From positions 1 to 64,000 of the forward strand of contig NZ_CP051216.1 of the NCBI RefSeq assembly GCF_012516435.1: a DNA stretch of 64,000 nt. The letters are read 5' to 3'. Numbering within the stretch: position 1 is the stretch's first letter; every line of letters begins with the position of its first letter. The notes beneath the pieces are model-generated. The model was not told the DNA's origin, ran no database searches, and saw nothing but the letters and a program-made list of their open reading frames with translations. This DNA comes from Pseudodesulfovibrio sp. zrk46 (GTDB lineage: Bacteria; Desulfobacterota; Desulfovibrionia; Desulfovibrionales; Desulfovibrionaceae). Positions 56,145 through 64,000 of this stretch are shown one piece after another. The translations under genes were made by a program, and so were the position numbers.

Positions 56145-56594
56145 TCAGTCGCTCAGATATTCCAGTTCCACGCGATCAACAGCCGCGTCCGTGAGGTCAT
56201 ACATCACCTCACCGTGATCATGCCCGGCCAGATGAAGGATGCCGTGGGCCAACAGGCGCGCCAGATGCAGCACCGGCGGCTGATGATACAGATCGGATTC
56301 ACGGGACACTGCGTCAACGGACAAGGCCAGTTCGCCCAAATAGGACTCGTCCCCGCCATGCTCCTCGCTCTCCTCTGCCGGAAAACTCAGCACATTGGTC
56401 GGTCCGGTGCAGCCCATGAATTCCTTGTTGAGACGTGCGATCTCACAGTCGTCCACCAGCTTGATCTCCAGAGAGGATTCCTCCAGCCCCAGAGAATCGA
56501 GGATCACACCCACCAACTGCCGCAGCTCCTGCCGCGACAAAGGAAAGGCCGGATCCAACCGGGTTTCGCGAATGACCGTCACGTTCTGCTTCAT
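56145..56594 (-). CDS. ybeY: Endoribonuclease YbeY
   Basis: 149 aa. Metal-dependent RNase for 16S rRNA 3'-end maturation and ribosome quality control. The zinc motif HGILHLAGHDH is near the C-terminus, and TNVLSFPAEE is the family's second hallmark. Overlaps phoH by 4 bases, the usual phoH-ybeY order. Confidence 0.96.
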   Translation of the reverse strand: MKQNVTVIRETRLDPAFPLSRQELRQLVGVILDSLGLEESSLEIKLVDDCEIARLNKEFMGCTGPTNVLSFPAEESEEHGGDESYLGELALSVDAVSRESDLYHQPPVLHLARLLAHGILHLAGHDHGEVMYDLTDAAVDRVELEYLSD

Positions 56595-57559
56595 CGTTTG
56601 CCACCGCCAGCTTCATGTTTGTCGTAAGCGCGGACAATCCGTCCGACCAAGGGGTGGCGGATGACATCATGCTCATCGAATTCGATGAAGCGGATGCCTT
56701 TGACGCCGTCCAGAATCTTGCGCGCATGGAGCAGACCGGACTTGGAATGCACGGGAAGGTCGATCTGGGTGACATCACCCGTAACTACCGCCCGTGAGCC
56801 AAAACCGAGACGGGTCAGAAACATCTTCATCTGCTCCGGCGTGGTATTCTGAGCTTCGTCCAAAATGATGAATGCATCATTGAGAGTGCGCCCTCGCATG
56901 AAGGCCAGCGGAGCCACTTCGATGACACCGGTTTCCTGGTACTCCTGCACCTTGGCGAAATCGAGCATGTCGTGCAGAGCATCGTAGAGAGGACGCAGAT
57001 AGGGATTGATCTTTTCCACCAGATCACCGGGCAGAAAGCCCAGCTTTTCCCCTGCTTCCACTGCGGGACGGGTCAACACGATTCGTTTGACCTCGCGCCG
57101 TACCAGTGCGCCCACGGCCATGGCCACAGCCAGATAGGTCTTACCCGTACCGGCGGGGCCGATGCCGAAGGTCATATCCGCCTCGCGGATGGCATCGAGA
57201 TATTCGCGCTGGTTAAGCGACTTGGGCGCAACGGTGCGCTTACCCGAGGTAGCGTACACATCGTCCTTGAACACCTCACCAACATCGGCGGAAGGCTTAC
57301 GCTCCAACACGCGGCAGGCAAAATCAACGTCCTGCGGATAAATATTCTTTCCGGCCTTGAGCATGGCATAAAGCTGCGTAAGCACCTGCCCGGCGAGGTC
57401 TGCCCGGTCAGCGTCATCACTAACAATGGACACAACATTGCCCCGGCTCTCCAGCTTCACGCCGATGCGTTCGCTCAGGAGCTTCAGATGCTGATTCTGC
57501 GGCCCAAAAAGCTGGACAGCCAATTGGCCGTTATCGAATTCGAGTTTGGTTGCGGACAT
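56591..57559 (-). CDS. phoH: PhoH-like ATPase
   Basis: 322 aa. P-loop ATPase of the PhoH/YbeZ family, linked to RNA metabolism with YbeY. An N-terminal KH-like region (1-75) precedes Walker A GPAGTGKTYLAVAMAVGAL, the Walker B FIILDEAQNTTPEQM and VVTGDVTQIDLP. The KRIVLTRPAVEAGEKLGFLPGD block is standard. 1 base after the lipoprotein gene stop; weak SD. Confidence 0.95.
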   Translation of the reverse strand: MSATKLEFDNGQLAVQLFGPQNQHLKLLSERIGVKLESRGNVVSIVSDDADRADLAGQVLTQLYAMLKAGKNIYPQDVDFACRVLERKPSADVGEVFKDDVYATSGKRTVAPKSLNQREYLDAIREADMTFGIGPAGTGKTYLAVAMAVGALVRREVKRIVLTRPAVEAGEKLGFLPGDLVEKINPYLRPLYDALHDMLDFAKVQEYQETGVIEVAPLAFMRGRTLNDAFIILDEAQNTTPEQMKMFLTRLGFGSRAVVTGDVTQIDLPVHSKSGLLHARKILDGVKGIRFIEFDEHDVIRHPLVGRIVRAYDKHEAGGGKR

Positions 57560-57560
57560 G

Positions 57561-58154
57561 TTATATCACTTTGAAAATATGGTTAAATCTACCAAGCATA
57601 TACTGAGTCAGCTTGTTATTATCTCTCAACTCTCTGGCTACTTCCTCAGCATCTATGAAATAACGAATCTTTCTGGCTTCAGAGCCGGAGCCTCGGATAA
57701 ACTCAAGTACAACGTACTTTTCTGCCTTCTGTTTATAACCACCTGAACGATAAAGCCTTTCAATTCCTTTCAAAGCAGGATCGTCAGACCGTTGGATATA
57801 TACACGATAAACATACTGCAAATCACCAAGCCATTGCTTGGAACCTTTTCTGACAACACGTAAGTTAAGGCCAGGCCCCCCTCTTCCGAGGCTCACCATA
57901 ACCCCTTCATACACCCTTGAAGGACTTGTCGAATCCGCAAATACCGTCGCATCTACACGAAAGTTCAACCTTTGTTTTACTCGAATGAGTTCCGGCGTTG
58001 TCCCAAGTTTTTCAAACTTCTTGGCCAACTCAAATTTGAATGGGCCAACAGTGTGACTATTCCAATCTGATACTTCACTAGTGACAGCCTTCTTCGGAAC
58101 ACAGCCAACCATAACAAATATACATATCGATAAAATACAAAAACAGGATCTCAC
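57561..58154 (-). CDS. Lipoprotein of unknown function
   Basis: 197 aa from a GTG at 58154 that overlaps the permease stop as TAGTG, with AGGGG 6 bases upstream. The lipobox is VMVGC (Cys about 18). The mature part is basic and beta-rich (FRVDATVFAD, YVYRVYIQRSDD), with no recognised domain. Base composition is noticeably more A+T-rich than in neighbours. Wedged between an ABC permease gene and phoH, it may be a recent insertion or an accessory of the transporter; nothing decides this. Confidence 0.65.
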   Translation of the reverse strand: MRSCFCILSICIFVMVGCVPKKAVTSEVSDWNSHTVGPFKFELAKKFEKLGTTPELIRVKQRLNFRVDATVFADSTSPSRVYEGVMVSLGRGGPGLNLRVVRKGSKQWLGDLQYVYRVYIQRSDDPALKGIERLYRSGGYKQKAEKYVVLEFIRGSGSEARKIRYFIDAEEVARELRDNNKLTQYMLGRFNHIFKVI

Positions 58155-58915
58155 TATTTACCCCTCAAAAACATCCACTTACACAGTCGCCGCTCCAAAA
58201 GGTTGGCGATCTCATACAATGCTGCGCCCATCATGGACATGCCTAGGATGCCGGTGAACATGGTCAGGTAGTCCATTGCGCCCCAGGCGTCCATAATCAT
58301 ATAGCCCAGCCCTCTAGTAGTGGCAAAGGATTCCACAAAGAAGAGCACGGCCACCGCCACGCCGGTGCCAAGACGCAAGGCCGTGAAGCCATGCGGCAGG
58401 GCTGCGGGCAGCAACACCTCACGCAGCACGTCAAAATGAGAGCCACCCAGCGAGAGAACAGAATCATAATATTTCGGATGGATGGATTTAACACCATCCC
58501 GAGTGGTCACTAAAATCTGGTAGCCGAGAATCAGTGCGATCATGGCTATCTTGGCCGCATCCCCCAACCCAAGCAGGAGCAAAAAGATGGGAAGCAGCAC
58601 AATCTTGGGCACCGGATACGTAAGAAAAATGAATGGGGCCAACAGATCGTCCACACTCTTGACGCTGCCCATGACCAATCCCAACGGGAACGCCACGAAC
58701 CACGCCAAGGCCATACCAGCTACCGCGCGGTAAGCGCTGACGAAAAAATGCTCCCAGAACAGCTCGGTGCCCATGGCGAAAAAGAAGATGCGGAAGGCCT
58801 CTTCCGGGTGCGGCAGTATCACGCCGCCGAGCGCCACGGCCGCCAGCTTCCACATGATACCGATAAACGCGATGACCGCGATGTATCGAAGAGTGGTTTT
58901 GGCCCAGCCTACCAT
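58154..58915 (-). CDS. ABC transporter permease, SsuC/TauC-like
   Basis: 253 aa, about six membrane helices. The EAA-type loop is readable in ISPKYYDSVLSLGG-like HPKYYDSVLSLGGSHFDVLREVLLPAALPHGF (in parts), which contacts the ATPase. WKLAAVALGGVILPHPEEA is the usual start of nitrate/sulfonate/bicarbonate-type permeases. It overlaps the ATPase gene by 7 bases. Substrate not defined. Confidence 0.9.
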   Translation of the reverse strand: MVGWAKTTLRYIAVIAFIGIMWKLAAVALGGVILPHPEEAFRIFFFAMGTELFWEHFFVSAYRAVAGMALAWFVAFPLGLVMGSVKSVDDLLAPFIFLTYPVPKIVLLPIFLLLLGLGDAAKIAMIALILGYQILVTTRDGVKSIHPKYYDSVLSLGGSHFDVLREVLLPAALPHGFTALRLGTGVAVAVLFFVESFATTRGLGYMIMDAWGAMDYLTMFTGILGMSMMGAALYEIANLLERRLCKWMFLRGK

Positions 58916-59643
58916 AACGCCTCCACCGTGTGCCGCAGTTCCTTGAGCAGCTCAAAGCACTCGGGTGTATCACGAATGGCCTCATTGCCGAAGCCGGGGT
59001 TGTCAAAGACCTTGACCGGACGGGCCGGACGCCCCGACATGACCATGATCTTTTTACCGAGCACCACGGCCTCCTCCAACGAGTGAGTAACCAGCACGTA
59101 GGGGATGCGGCGCACCTGCCACGCTTCGAGCAGCGCACGCTGCAACCGCTCACGCGTCAGGGCATCCAGAGAAGAAAAAGGCTCGTCGAGCAGCATGAGG
59201 CGCGGACAGGAAACAAATGCACGGGCAATGGCCACGCGCTGCTGCTCGCCACCGCTCAGGTTGGCAGGAAAATCATTGTCACGGCCAACGATGCCCACTT
59301 CGGCCAGTTGAGCCTGCGCCCGCTCCAGTCGTTCGGCCCGGCCAACACCACGCACCTTGAGACCAAGGGCGACGTTGTCGATGATCGTCCTCCACGGCAG
59401 CAAACCATAGTCCTGAAGAATGATGGAGATATCCGGAGAAGGCTCGGTGATCGGATTGCCGTCCAACAATGCCTGTCCCGTATCCGGATGGGTCAAGCCG
59501 CTCAGGAGATACAGCAGCGTGGTTTTACCGCACCCAGACGGACCGACAACAGCAAGAGTCTCCTCACGATCAAGCGTGAAGGAGACATCTCTCAGAACGG
59601 CCTCGCCACCATAGTTCTTTGCCAGATTATCTGCCTTGAGCAT
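58909..59643 (-). CDS. ABC transporter ATP-binding protein, SsuB/TauB-like
   Basis: 244 aa. Walker A GPSGCGKTTLLYLL, Q-loop ILQDYGLLPWRT, signature LSGGEQQRVAIARAF and Walker B LMLLDEPFSSLDALTRE, with the switch His in VTHSLEEAVVL. NitT/TauT family importer ATPase. Between the binding-protein gene (3 bases upstream) and the permease gene. Confidence 0.95.
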   Translation of the reverse strand: MLKADNLAKNYGGEAVLRDVSFTLDREETLAVVGPSGCGKTTLLYLLSGLTHPDTGQALLDGNPITEPSPDISIILQDYGLLPWRTIIDNVALGLKVRGVGRAERLERAQAQLAEVGIVGRDNDFPANLSGGEQQRVAIARAFVSCPRLMLLDEPFSSLDALTRERLQRALLEAWQVRRIPYVLVTHSLEEAVVLGKKIMVMSGRPARPVKVFDNPGFGNEAIRDTPECFELLKELRHTVEALW

Positions 59644-59646
59644 CGA

Positions 59647-60573
59647 CTAGGGGATGATGGGGGAAAGCATCAGTTCGTGTGGCAAACGGCGTTTCAGCAT
59701 GCCCTTCTCCACCATCCATTCCTGCACTTCATCCAGCTCTGCTGTCGTAGGCAAAGAAGGCATGGGATAGGGGTAGATGGGGAACTCCGCCACCAGCGGG
59801 CCGGGAATCCGGCAAGTTTCAGCCATGAGCTGACGATACTTCTCGGGATCATTACGAAGACGCTTAACGGCTTCCTTATAGGCCGTAATGAAACGAATGT
59901 AGGTATCTGCTCCATCGAGGAAAAACTTGCGGTGCAGAGAGAGTACGGTAAGCGGGATATTCAACTTTTCCGCGGTCACGAGTACGCCGCCGCCCTTGAA
60001 CTTGGCCAGACTGAGCAGCGGTTCAGGCAGCAAGGCGCAGTCTACTTGATCGGTAAGCAACATCTGCAAACGAATGGGCATTTTCTTAATTTCGATCTGC
60101 TCGAAATATTGATGGCCAATGCCAAGACTGTCGCTGATCTTGTCAGCCAGAAATTCCATGATCGTAGATTTGGAAAGGCCAAGACTGGCTCCCTGCATGG
60201 CACCGAGCATGGCACCCTTCTTTGCGGGAGACTGGGCAATGCCAAACATGGGGAAGCCGGGAGTGGTTCGCCAGGATGTCAGCGCCACGTACATCGGCAC
60301 GTTCTTGTTCACCAACATGCAGGCCGCGATCAGGTCGCCAAAGTAACCATCCAGCTGCCCGGCCTGCAGCGCGGTGTCCCTCTCCAGCGCAGAGGCAAAG
60401 CGGACCAACTCGACATCAAGCCCCTGCCCTATGAACAGACCATCCTGCACGGCCACTTGCAGCGGCAGCGTATCGAGCACCGGCAAAATACCGAATCGAA
60501 TCTTGGTATTTTCGGCATGGGCCGACATAGAAAAGAGCAACATGAGCGCCATGGCGAGCACTATCTTTTTCAT
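59647..60573 (-). CDS. ABC transporter substrate-binding protein, NMT1/SsuA-like
   Basis: 308 aa with a signal peptide ending SAHAE. The mature part begins TKIRFGILPVLDTLPLQVA, then VQDGLFIGQGLDVELVRF, the classical NMT1/THI5 opening; LDGYFGDLIAACM and CALLPEPLLSLA fit the fold. Homologues carry sulfonates, HMP (thiamine precursor), nitrate or bicarbonate; the sequence alone does not tell which. First gene of the transporter operon that continues into phoH-ybeY-sensor. Confidence 0.9.
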   Translation of the reverse strand: MKKIVLAMALMLLFSMSAHAENTKIRFGILPVLDTLPLQVAVQDGLFIGQGLDVELVRFASALERDTALQAGQLDGYFGDLIAACMLVNKNVPMYVALTSWRTTPGFPMFGIAQSPAKKGAMLGAMQGASLGLSKSTIMEFLADKISDSLGIGHQYFEQIEIKKMPIRLQMLLTDQVDCALLPEPLLSLAKFKGGGVLVTAEKLNIPLTVLSLHRKFFLDGADTYIRFITAYKEAVKRLRNDPEKYRQLMAETCRIPGPLVAEFPIYPYPMPSLPTTAELDEVQEWMVEKGMLKRRLPHELMLSPIIP

Positions 60574-60622
60574 CCTGAAATCTCCCTATTTTTGTTGGCG
60601 ATTATGTAGCACGCCCCCGAAT

Positions 60623-60659
60623 GAAAGAAAAGGCGGGCCGAAGGTTATTTCGGCCCGCC
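60623..60659 (-). terminator. Terminator after the metal-efflux permease gene
   Basis: GGCGGGCCGAA (60632-60642) / TTCGGCCCGCC (60649-60659), followed on the minus strand by TTTTCTTTC. Confidence 0.88.
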
Positions 60660-60720
60660 ATTATTCGCGGTAATAAAGATTACAACTATTTGCCCGTCAT
60701 CCAGACGGGCATGTCTAGCT

Positions 60721-61791
60721 TCAACCACCACCTTCAGATCGCAAGAAGCTCTTTGCCACCAACGCCGCGAGAATAAGCCCGCTGGCGACGCCAACCCAAT
60801 GCGGCAGGGTCTCACCAACTTCAGAGACCACGGCGCGGATATCGAGACCAAGAGCGATGTACAGCTGGTCGACCACAAAGGCCAAGCCCAACGAACAAAT
60901 CACGATAGCCGCTACGTAGAGAAATGCGGCCCGCTTGCCGAGCGTCTTGAGCATGACCGTAATGGTGGCACCATTGGTCGCCGGGCCGGCCAGAAGGAAA
61001 ACCAGAGCAGCCCCCGGAGAAAGCCCCTTTAGCAACAGCGACGCGGCTATGGGCGTTGAAGCCGTAGCACAAACGTACAGCGGTAAGGCCACCACCAACA
61101 TGACGAGATAAGACAGGAAGCCTGTGCCAACATATTCATTCAGGGCATCCTGCGGAATAACAGCAGAAATGACACCCGCAATGAGTACGCCAAGCATGAG
61201 CCACCGACCGATATCGCCGATCATTTCGCCAAAGGCGTAATGCATTCCGTCCATGAACTTGCCCATGAAGGTGCGATTACCGTCGATGTCGCAGCGGCCA
61301 TCAGAACAGCCGCATCCTTCATGTCCATGGTCATGAACATTTGCCATTAAACTTTCCAGCGGCGCGGAGGTTGGTTCCTTTTCTGGAAATGCATTGACCA
61401 ATACCCCGGCGAATATGGCTGTAATGGACGCAGCAACAGGCCGAACCACAGTCATGATGGGGTCAATGAGCGCATAGGTCACAGCCATGGAGTCCACCCC
61501 GGTCTCGGGCGTAGAGATCATGAATGCGGTCGTCGCGCCCTTGCTTGCCCCCTGCTTACGCAGGCCGAGCGCCGCGGGCAGCACGCCGCATGAGCATAAC
61601 GGCAGAGGCACGCCAATAACTGCGGCCTTGATAACGGACCAGACAGACCGGCCCCCAAGATGTTTTGCCAAAAAGGAATCGGACACAAAAGCTTTGAGAA
61701 GGCCCGCTACAAAAAAGCCAAAAAGCACATAAGGGCCGGCCTCCACCAGCACATGCCAAGATTCGACAATGATGTTTGTCAGGAGTTCCAT
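60721..61791 (-). CDS. Heavy-metal (Cu/Zn-type) efflux permease, SO_0444-like
   Basis: 356 aa, about eight to ten membrane helices, DUF318/ArsP-like permease. The Cys motif PLCSCGVLPAALGLRK lies in an early helix; STPETGVDSM and the second-half mirror PLYVCATASTPIA and AGPATNGATITVM are conserved. The central loop is metal-binding: HDHGHEGCGCSDGRCD. Such permeases export zinc, copper or related metals. SD AAGGA is 9 bases upstream of the ATG. A promoter with a repressor-like palindrome precedes it, and the ArsR-family gene is just upstream. Confidence 0.85.
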   Translation of the reverse strand: MELLTNIIVESWHVLVEAGPYVLFGFFVAGLLKAFVSDSFLAKHLGGRSVWSVIKAAVIGVPLPLCSCGVLPAALGLRKQGASKGATTAFMISTPETGVDSMAVTYALIDPIMTVVRPVAASITAIFAGVLVNAFPEKEPTSAPLESLMANVHDHGHEGCGCSDGRCDIDGNRTFMGKFMDGMHYAFGEMIGDIGRWLMLGVLIAGVISAVIPQDALNEYVGTGFLSYLVMLVVALPLYVCATASTPIAASLLLKGLSPGAALVFLLAGPATNGATITVMLKTLGKRAAFLYVAAIVICSLGLAFVVDQLYIALGLDIRAVVSEVGETLPHWVGVASGLILAALVAKSFLRSEGGG

Positions 61792-61819
61792 TTATATCAT
61801 CCTTTCAATATCAATATAT

Positions 61820-61848
61820 GTTATAATTGAATATCTATTCATATAAAA
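61820..61848 (-). promoter_or_regulatory. Promoter and ArsR-type operator of the efflux permease
   Basis: Minus strand: -35 TTTTAT (61843-61848), 17-base spacer, -10 TATAAC (61820-61825). The spacer contains the perfect palindrome TGAATAGATATTCA (61828-61841), matching the TGAA-N6-TTCA core of SmtB/CzrA operators. Confidence 0.7.
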
Positions 61849-61872
61849 TAGTAAAAAAAAGGGAGGGGAGGA

Positions 61873-62229
61873 TTAGCTCCCCTCACGAATATGGTCCAGT
61901 CCCTGGGTGACCAGATTACGAACATGGTCGTCATCCAGAGCGTAGAAAACGTTCTTGCCTTCCTTGCGATAGCGCACCAGCTTGGCCGCACGAAGCAGAC
62001 GGAGCTGATGAGAGATGGCAGACTGAGACATGTCCAACACCTCGGCCAAGGCGCACACGCACAATTCATTGATGGACAGGGCGTACAAAATTCGAACGCG
62101 AGTGTAATCACCCAGCGCTTTGAACAACTCTGCCATAAACAGGAAGTCTCGTTCGGAGAGCATACGGGCTTTGACCTTTGCCACGTTCTCCGAGTGCTTA
62201 TCAGTATCACTACATGCAATATTCGACAT
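61873..62229 (-). CDS. ArsR/SmtB-family metal-sensing repressor
   Basis: 118 aa from the ATG at 62229 (GAGGTAG upstream); a longer frame is rejected. Winged helix-turn-helix with SQSAISHQLRLLRAAKLV as the recognition helix (about 68-85) and YRKEGKNVFYAL as the wing. It carries two metal-site signatures: ELCVC (55-59), the alpha3 site of CadC/SmtB, and Asp100-His102...His113-Glu116, the alpha5 zinc site. Cys6 in the N-terminal arm may help. Expected to release DNA on zinc, cadmium or lead. It lies 81 bases upstream of the permease gene. Confidence 0.93.
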   Translation of the reverse strand: MSNIACSDTDKHSENVAKVKARMLSERDFLFMAELFKALGDYTRVRILYALSINELCVCALAEVLDMSQSAISHQLRLLRAAKLVRYRKEGKNVFYALDDDHVRNLVTQGLDHIREGS

Positions 62230-62241
62230 ATCTACCTCACA

Positions 62242-62293
62242 TGAGTACTTGCTCAGGTGTAATAAATCTACCGTTGAACCATGCACGAGTCAA
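62242..62293 (-). promoter_or_regulatory. Promoter and operator of the ArsR-family gene
   Basis: Minus strand: -35 TTGACT (62288-62293), 17-base spacer, -10 TAGATT (62265-62270). Downstream is the palindrome TGAGCAAGTACTCA (62242-62255; TGAG-N6-CTCA), 12 bases before the ATG, so the repressor probably controls its own gene. Confidence 0.65.
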
Positions 62294-62305
62294 GCTATAT
62301 CAACA

Positions 62306-62340
62306 AATAAGCCGCTTCCTACGACAGGAAGCGGCTTATT
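62306..62340 (-). terminator. Terminator after the thiol peroxidase gene
   Basis: A 15-bp stem, AATAAGCCGCTTCCT (62306-62320) / AGGAAGCGGCTTATT (62326-62340), followed on the minus strand by TGTTG. The T-run is short but the stem is strong. Confidence 0.75.
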
Positions 62341-62361
62341 GCATACTATTTCAGTCGGTTA

Positions 62362-62877
62362 TTAAACGAGTTCCTTAACGGCAGCCAGAGCGGCGTCGTA
62401 ATTCGGTTCCTCGGTGATCTCCTTGAGATACTCGGCGTAGGCAACCTTGCCATCCTTGCCCACTACGAACACGGCGCGGGTCAAGAGGCGAAGTTCCTTG
62501 ATCAGAGCGCCCCACCCTTCACCGAAGGAAGCATCCTTGTGGTCGGACAGGGTCTTTACGGCCTCAACGCCTGCAGCGCCGCACCAGCGGGCCTGGGCAA
62601 AGGGCAGATCCATGGAAACGGCCAGAATAACGACGTCGTCACCGAGAGCGGCAGCTTCGTTGTTGAAGCGGCGGGTCTCCATGTCGCAGACCGGGGTGTC
62701 CAAAGACGGCACGGCAGCGATTACGACGACCTTGTCCTTGTAGTCAGCAAGGGTGGCTGGGGACAGATCGTTTGCGACCAGGTTGAACTCAGGGGCTACA
62801 TCACCGACCTTTACTTCAGCGCCCACCAGCGTCAGGGGGTTACCCTGGAAGGTGCAGGCTCCATTTCTCTCACTCAT
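62362..62877 (-). CDS. tpx: Thiol peroxidase (atypical 2-Cys peroxiredoxin)
   Basis: 171 aa. Reduces hydrogen peroxide and lipid hydroperoxides with thioredoxin. The peroxidatic Cys64 is in PSLDTPVCDMETRRFN and the resolving Cys99 in FAQARWCGAAG. VGDVAPEFNLVANDLSP is the typical N-terminus. It is a single-gene transcript with a good SD region upstream (AGGAG in the spacer). An oxygen-defence gene fits an anaerobe. Confidence 0.96.
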   Translation of the reverse strand: MSERNGACTFQGNPLTLVGAEVKVGDVAPEFNLVANDLSPATLADYKDKVVVIAAVPSLDTPVCDMETRRFNNEAAALGDDVVILAVSMDLPFAQARWCGAAGVEAVKTLSDHKDASFGEGWGALIKELRLLTRAVFVVGKDGKVAYAEYLKEITEEPNYDAALAAVKELV

Positions 62878-62962
62878 AATACTCTCCTTGCGGTTATTTT
62901 CGATTTGGTAATGATTCCTATAATCACTTCAGCCGCTGGAATCAACTACTTTTTTAATAATA

Positions 62963-64000
62963 TCATCCAAGCCCCAGCTTATTCAGCATGAGATGCTTGC
63001 GCCCGGCGAACTCGAGAATCTCTTCCAGCTTGTCTGCGTGCTCCAAACCAGCAGCGCGGACTTCAGCCATAAGAGCAGCCAGCTCCTTCTCTTCTTCAAG
63101 ATAGCCGAAGATGACATCGCGCACATCGCGGACCGCCACCAGATTATCAGCCCATCCCATGCCCTCCTGATACAGCATCTTGGCAGAAACAAAAGATGCG
63201 ATCAGCGCAAGTTGGTGACGACGAGGTATATCATTAATAACTCTATCACGATACTTTTCCACCAAAATGGCTGGGCAATAGGAGAGCATGGCCTCAACGA
63301 GCCTGGGATCATCCGCCACCTTTTCAACGCTTTCCTCCAACACTTTCGCGACCCTGTCAGCCAGCGTATTGATGGATTCGGACAGCTCGTAGGAAAGCTC
63401 GGTGATGGTTCGCGTGCCACCAGCCAGCTTAAACTCTCGCATGAGCACACGCGCTTCACTTCGGGCACGCATACGCAGGATATCGAGCAGTTGGGCAACG
63501 TAATCCTTCTTGATTTCAAGGAACTCATCTTCTGTCAGAATAAGCCCAGCAAGAATCTCGTAAGAGGAGCAGATGACGCCAGTCTTGTTGGCAGACGGGC
63601 CGGGCACAGCCAGAACGCCTACCTTTTCCATCTCGGCACGGGCATCGGCAGAGATGAAGATATTCGCGCCTTCCACCAGCCCTCTTGCGGACGGAGTGCC
63701 GTCGGCCTGCAGGAAGTTCTTCCAGTTGGACATATTGATGGTATCCGGCCTGCCGCCAGACGGGATGAAGATGTCAGCAACAGCCGTATTATGCAGTTCA
63801 TTGCGGATGCGAGTGCCGTCCGGATCATCCGTGGATACCACGAACGCACCTTCGCCCTTGAGCTTGGCCTTGTCGAAGTGAGACGTCTTGAGTGCGTTAT
63901 CGATAAGACGCATCAGTTCTCCATGATCCATGCCATCCGGATCGTACGCAGCGCCATGACCATCTGTCATAGCCACTATACGGGCATTCTCGCCGTATTC
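62963..64000 (-). CDS. NAD-glutamate-dehydrogenase-like protein, C-terminal part (5' end outside window)
   Basis: The frame continues to base 64000 without a start; about 346 residues are visible. Residues near the edge (IVAMTDGHGAAYDPDGMD), NELHNTAVADIFIPSGGRPDTIN and GLVEGANIFISADARAEMEK, ending in GPSANKTGVICSSYEILAGL, match the Rossmann NAD domain of Glu/Leu/Phe/Val dehydrogenases. The long helical C-terminus (from about 190 onward) is that of the large bacterial GDH-like proteins rather than the 450-aa form. It probably oxidises glutamate to 2-oxoglutarate; the catalytic N-terminal part is not seen. Confidence 0.85.
   Translation of the reverse strand, partial: EYGENARIVAMTDGHGAAYDPDGMDHGELMRLIDNALKTSHFDKAKLKGEGAFVVSTDDPDGTRIRNELHNTAVADIFIPSGGRPDTINMSNWKNFLQADGTPSARGLVEGANIFISADARAEMEKVGVLAVPGPSANKTGVICSSYEILAGLILTEDEFLEIKKDYVAQLLDILRMRARSEARVLMREFKLAGGTRTITELSYELSESINTLADRVAKVLEESVEKVADDPRLVEAMLSYCPAILVEKYRDRVINDIPRRHQLALIASFVSAKMLYQEGMGWADNLVAVRDVRDVIFGYLEEEKELAALMAEVRAAGLEHADKLEEILEFAGRKHLMLNKLGLG

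Noticed and set aside
59647..60573. Assigning the NMT1-like protein to thiamine-precursor uptake because a thi operon is nearby
   Set aside because: It is over 20 kb away, has no TPP riboswitch in front, and this family also carries sulfonates and other anions.
62914..62945. A possible hairpin GATTCC...GGAATC after the GDH-like gene
   Set aside because: The stem is 6 bp with a long loop and no T-run, too weak to call a terminator.

Overview
The window reads as a chromosomal segment of a Gram-negative, anaerobic, sulfate-reducer-like deltaproteobacterium, most plausibly a member of the Desulfovibrionaceae (Pseudodesulfovibrio/Desulfovibrio type). This is inferred from gene content: an aldehyde:ferredoxin oxidoreductase, a stand-alone [4Fe-4S] ferredoxin, a complex I operon without the NADH-oxidising module, a degenerate HsdR-N-like protein of a type I recall from this family, a cdaA-ybbR-glmM block in a Gram-negative setting, and lipoprotein and LPS-type genes. 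G+C is moderate (mid-50s by eye). Most genes lie on the minus strand, are tightly packed and are cut by clear intrinsic terminators. No CRISPR array, insertion sequence, integrase or prophage was seen, so this is core genome with a few accessory genes.

Layout. 1-1.8 kb: 3' end of an AOR gene overlapping a class II aldolase-like gene (+). 1.8-8.0 kb (-): two small unknown genes, aroC, the ktrAB potassium uptake pair, a shikimate kinase and an orphan YnjB-like binding lipoprotein. 8.0-9.0 kb: an apparently leaderless ferredoxin gene (+) and an HsdR-N-like protein (-). 9.0-20.8 kb (-): a 13-gene respiratory complex operon in the order nuoA-B-C-D-H-I-J-K, antiporter-like subunit, 87-aa membrane protein, second antiporter-like subunit, nuoM, nuoN; nuoE, nuoF and nuoG are absent. 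21.0-23.2 kb: a REC-PAS-GGDEF protein and a ComB-like phosphatase. 23.3-28.9 kb: envelope genes (UDP-glucuronate decarboxylase, two glycosyltransferases, PAP2 phosphatase, VTT membrane protein, LAB_N protein, GT2 transferase). 29.0-29.4 kb: two identical initiator tRNA genes, each with its own promoter and a different terminator. 29.4-31.8 kb: an orphan binding protein and a SlyD-like/methyltransferase-like fusion.

31.8-36.8 kb (-): a thiamine operon thiS-G-H-F-E-C behind a TPP riboswitch and an intrinsic terminator. 36.9-49.5 kb: a small zinc-ribbon gene (+), then on the minus strand ftsH-folP-cdaA-ybbR-glmM-galU-(periplasmic protein)-priA-skp-like-SH3 protein. This run links protein quality control, folate, c-di-AMP and cell-wall precursor synthesis. 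49.5-53.3 kb (-): argF-argG-argH with a long palindromic element between argG and argH. 53.3-60.6 kb (-): a LivK-like binding protein, a membrane sensor carrying a C-terminal AlbA_2/Schlafen-type domain, ybeY, phoH, a lipoprotein and an NMT1/SsuA-type ABC importer. 60.7-62.3 kb (-): an SmtB/CadC-like repressor and a metal-efflux permease, each with its own promoter and operator-like palindrome. 62.3-64.0 kb (-): thiol peroxidase and the 3' part of a large glutamate-dehydrogenase-like gene running off the right edge.

Points judged most worth follow-up: the membrane-anchored AlbA_2 sensor, the SlyD-methyltransferase fusion, the NADH-module-less complex with four antiporter-like subunits, the leaderless ferredoxin transcript with a palindrome on its -35, and the two-operator metal switch. 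All functional calls are from reading the sequence and knowledge of the families; no search was run.
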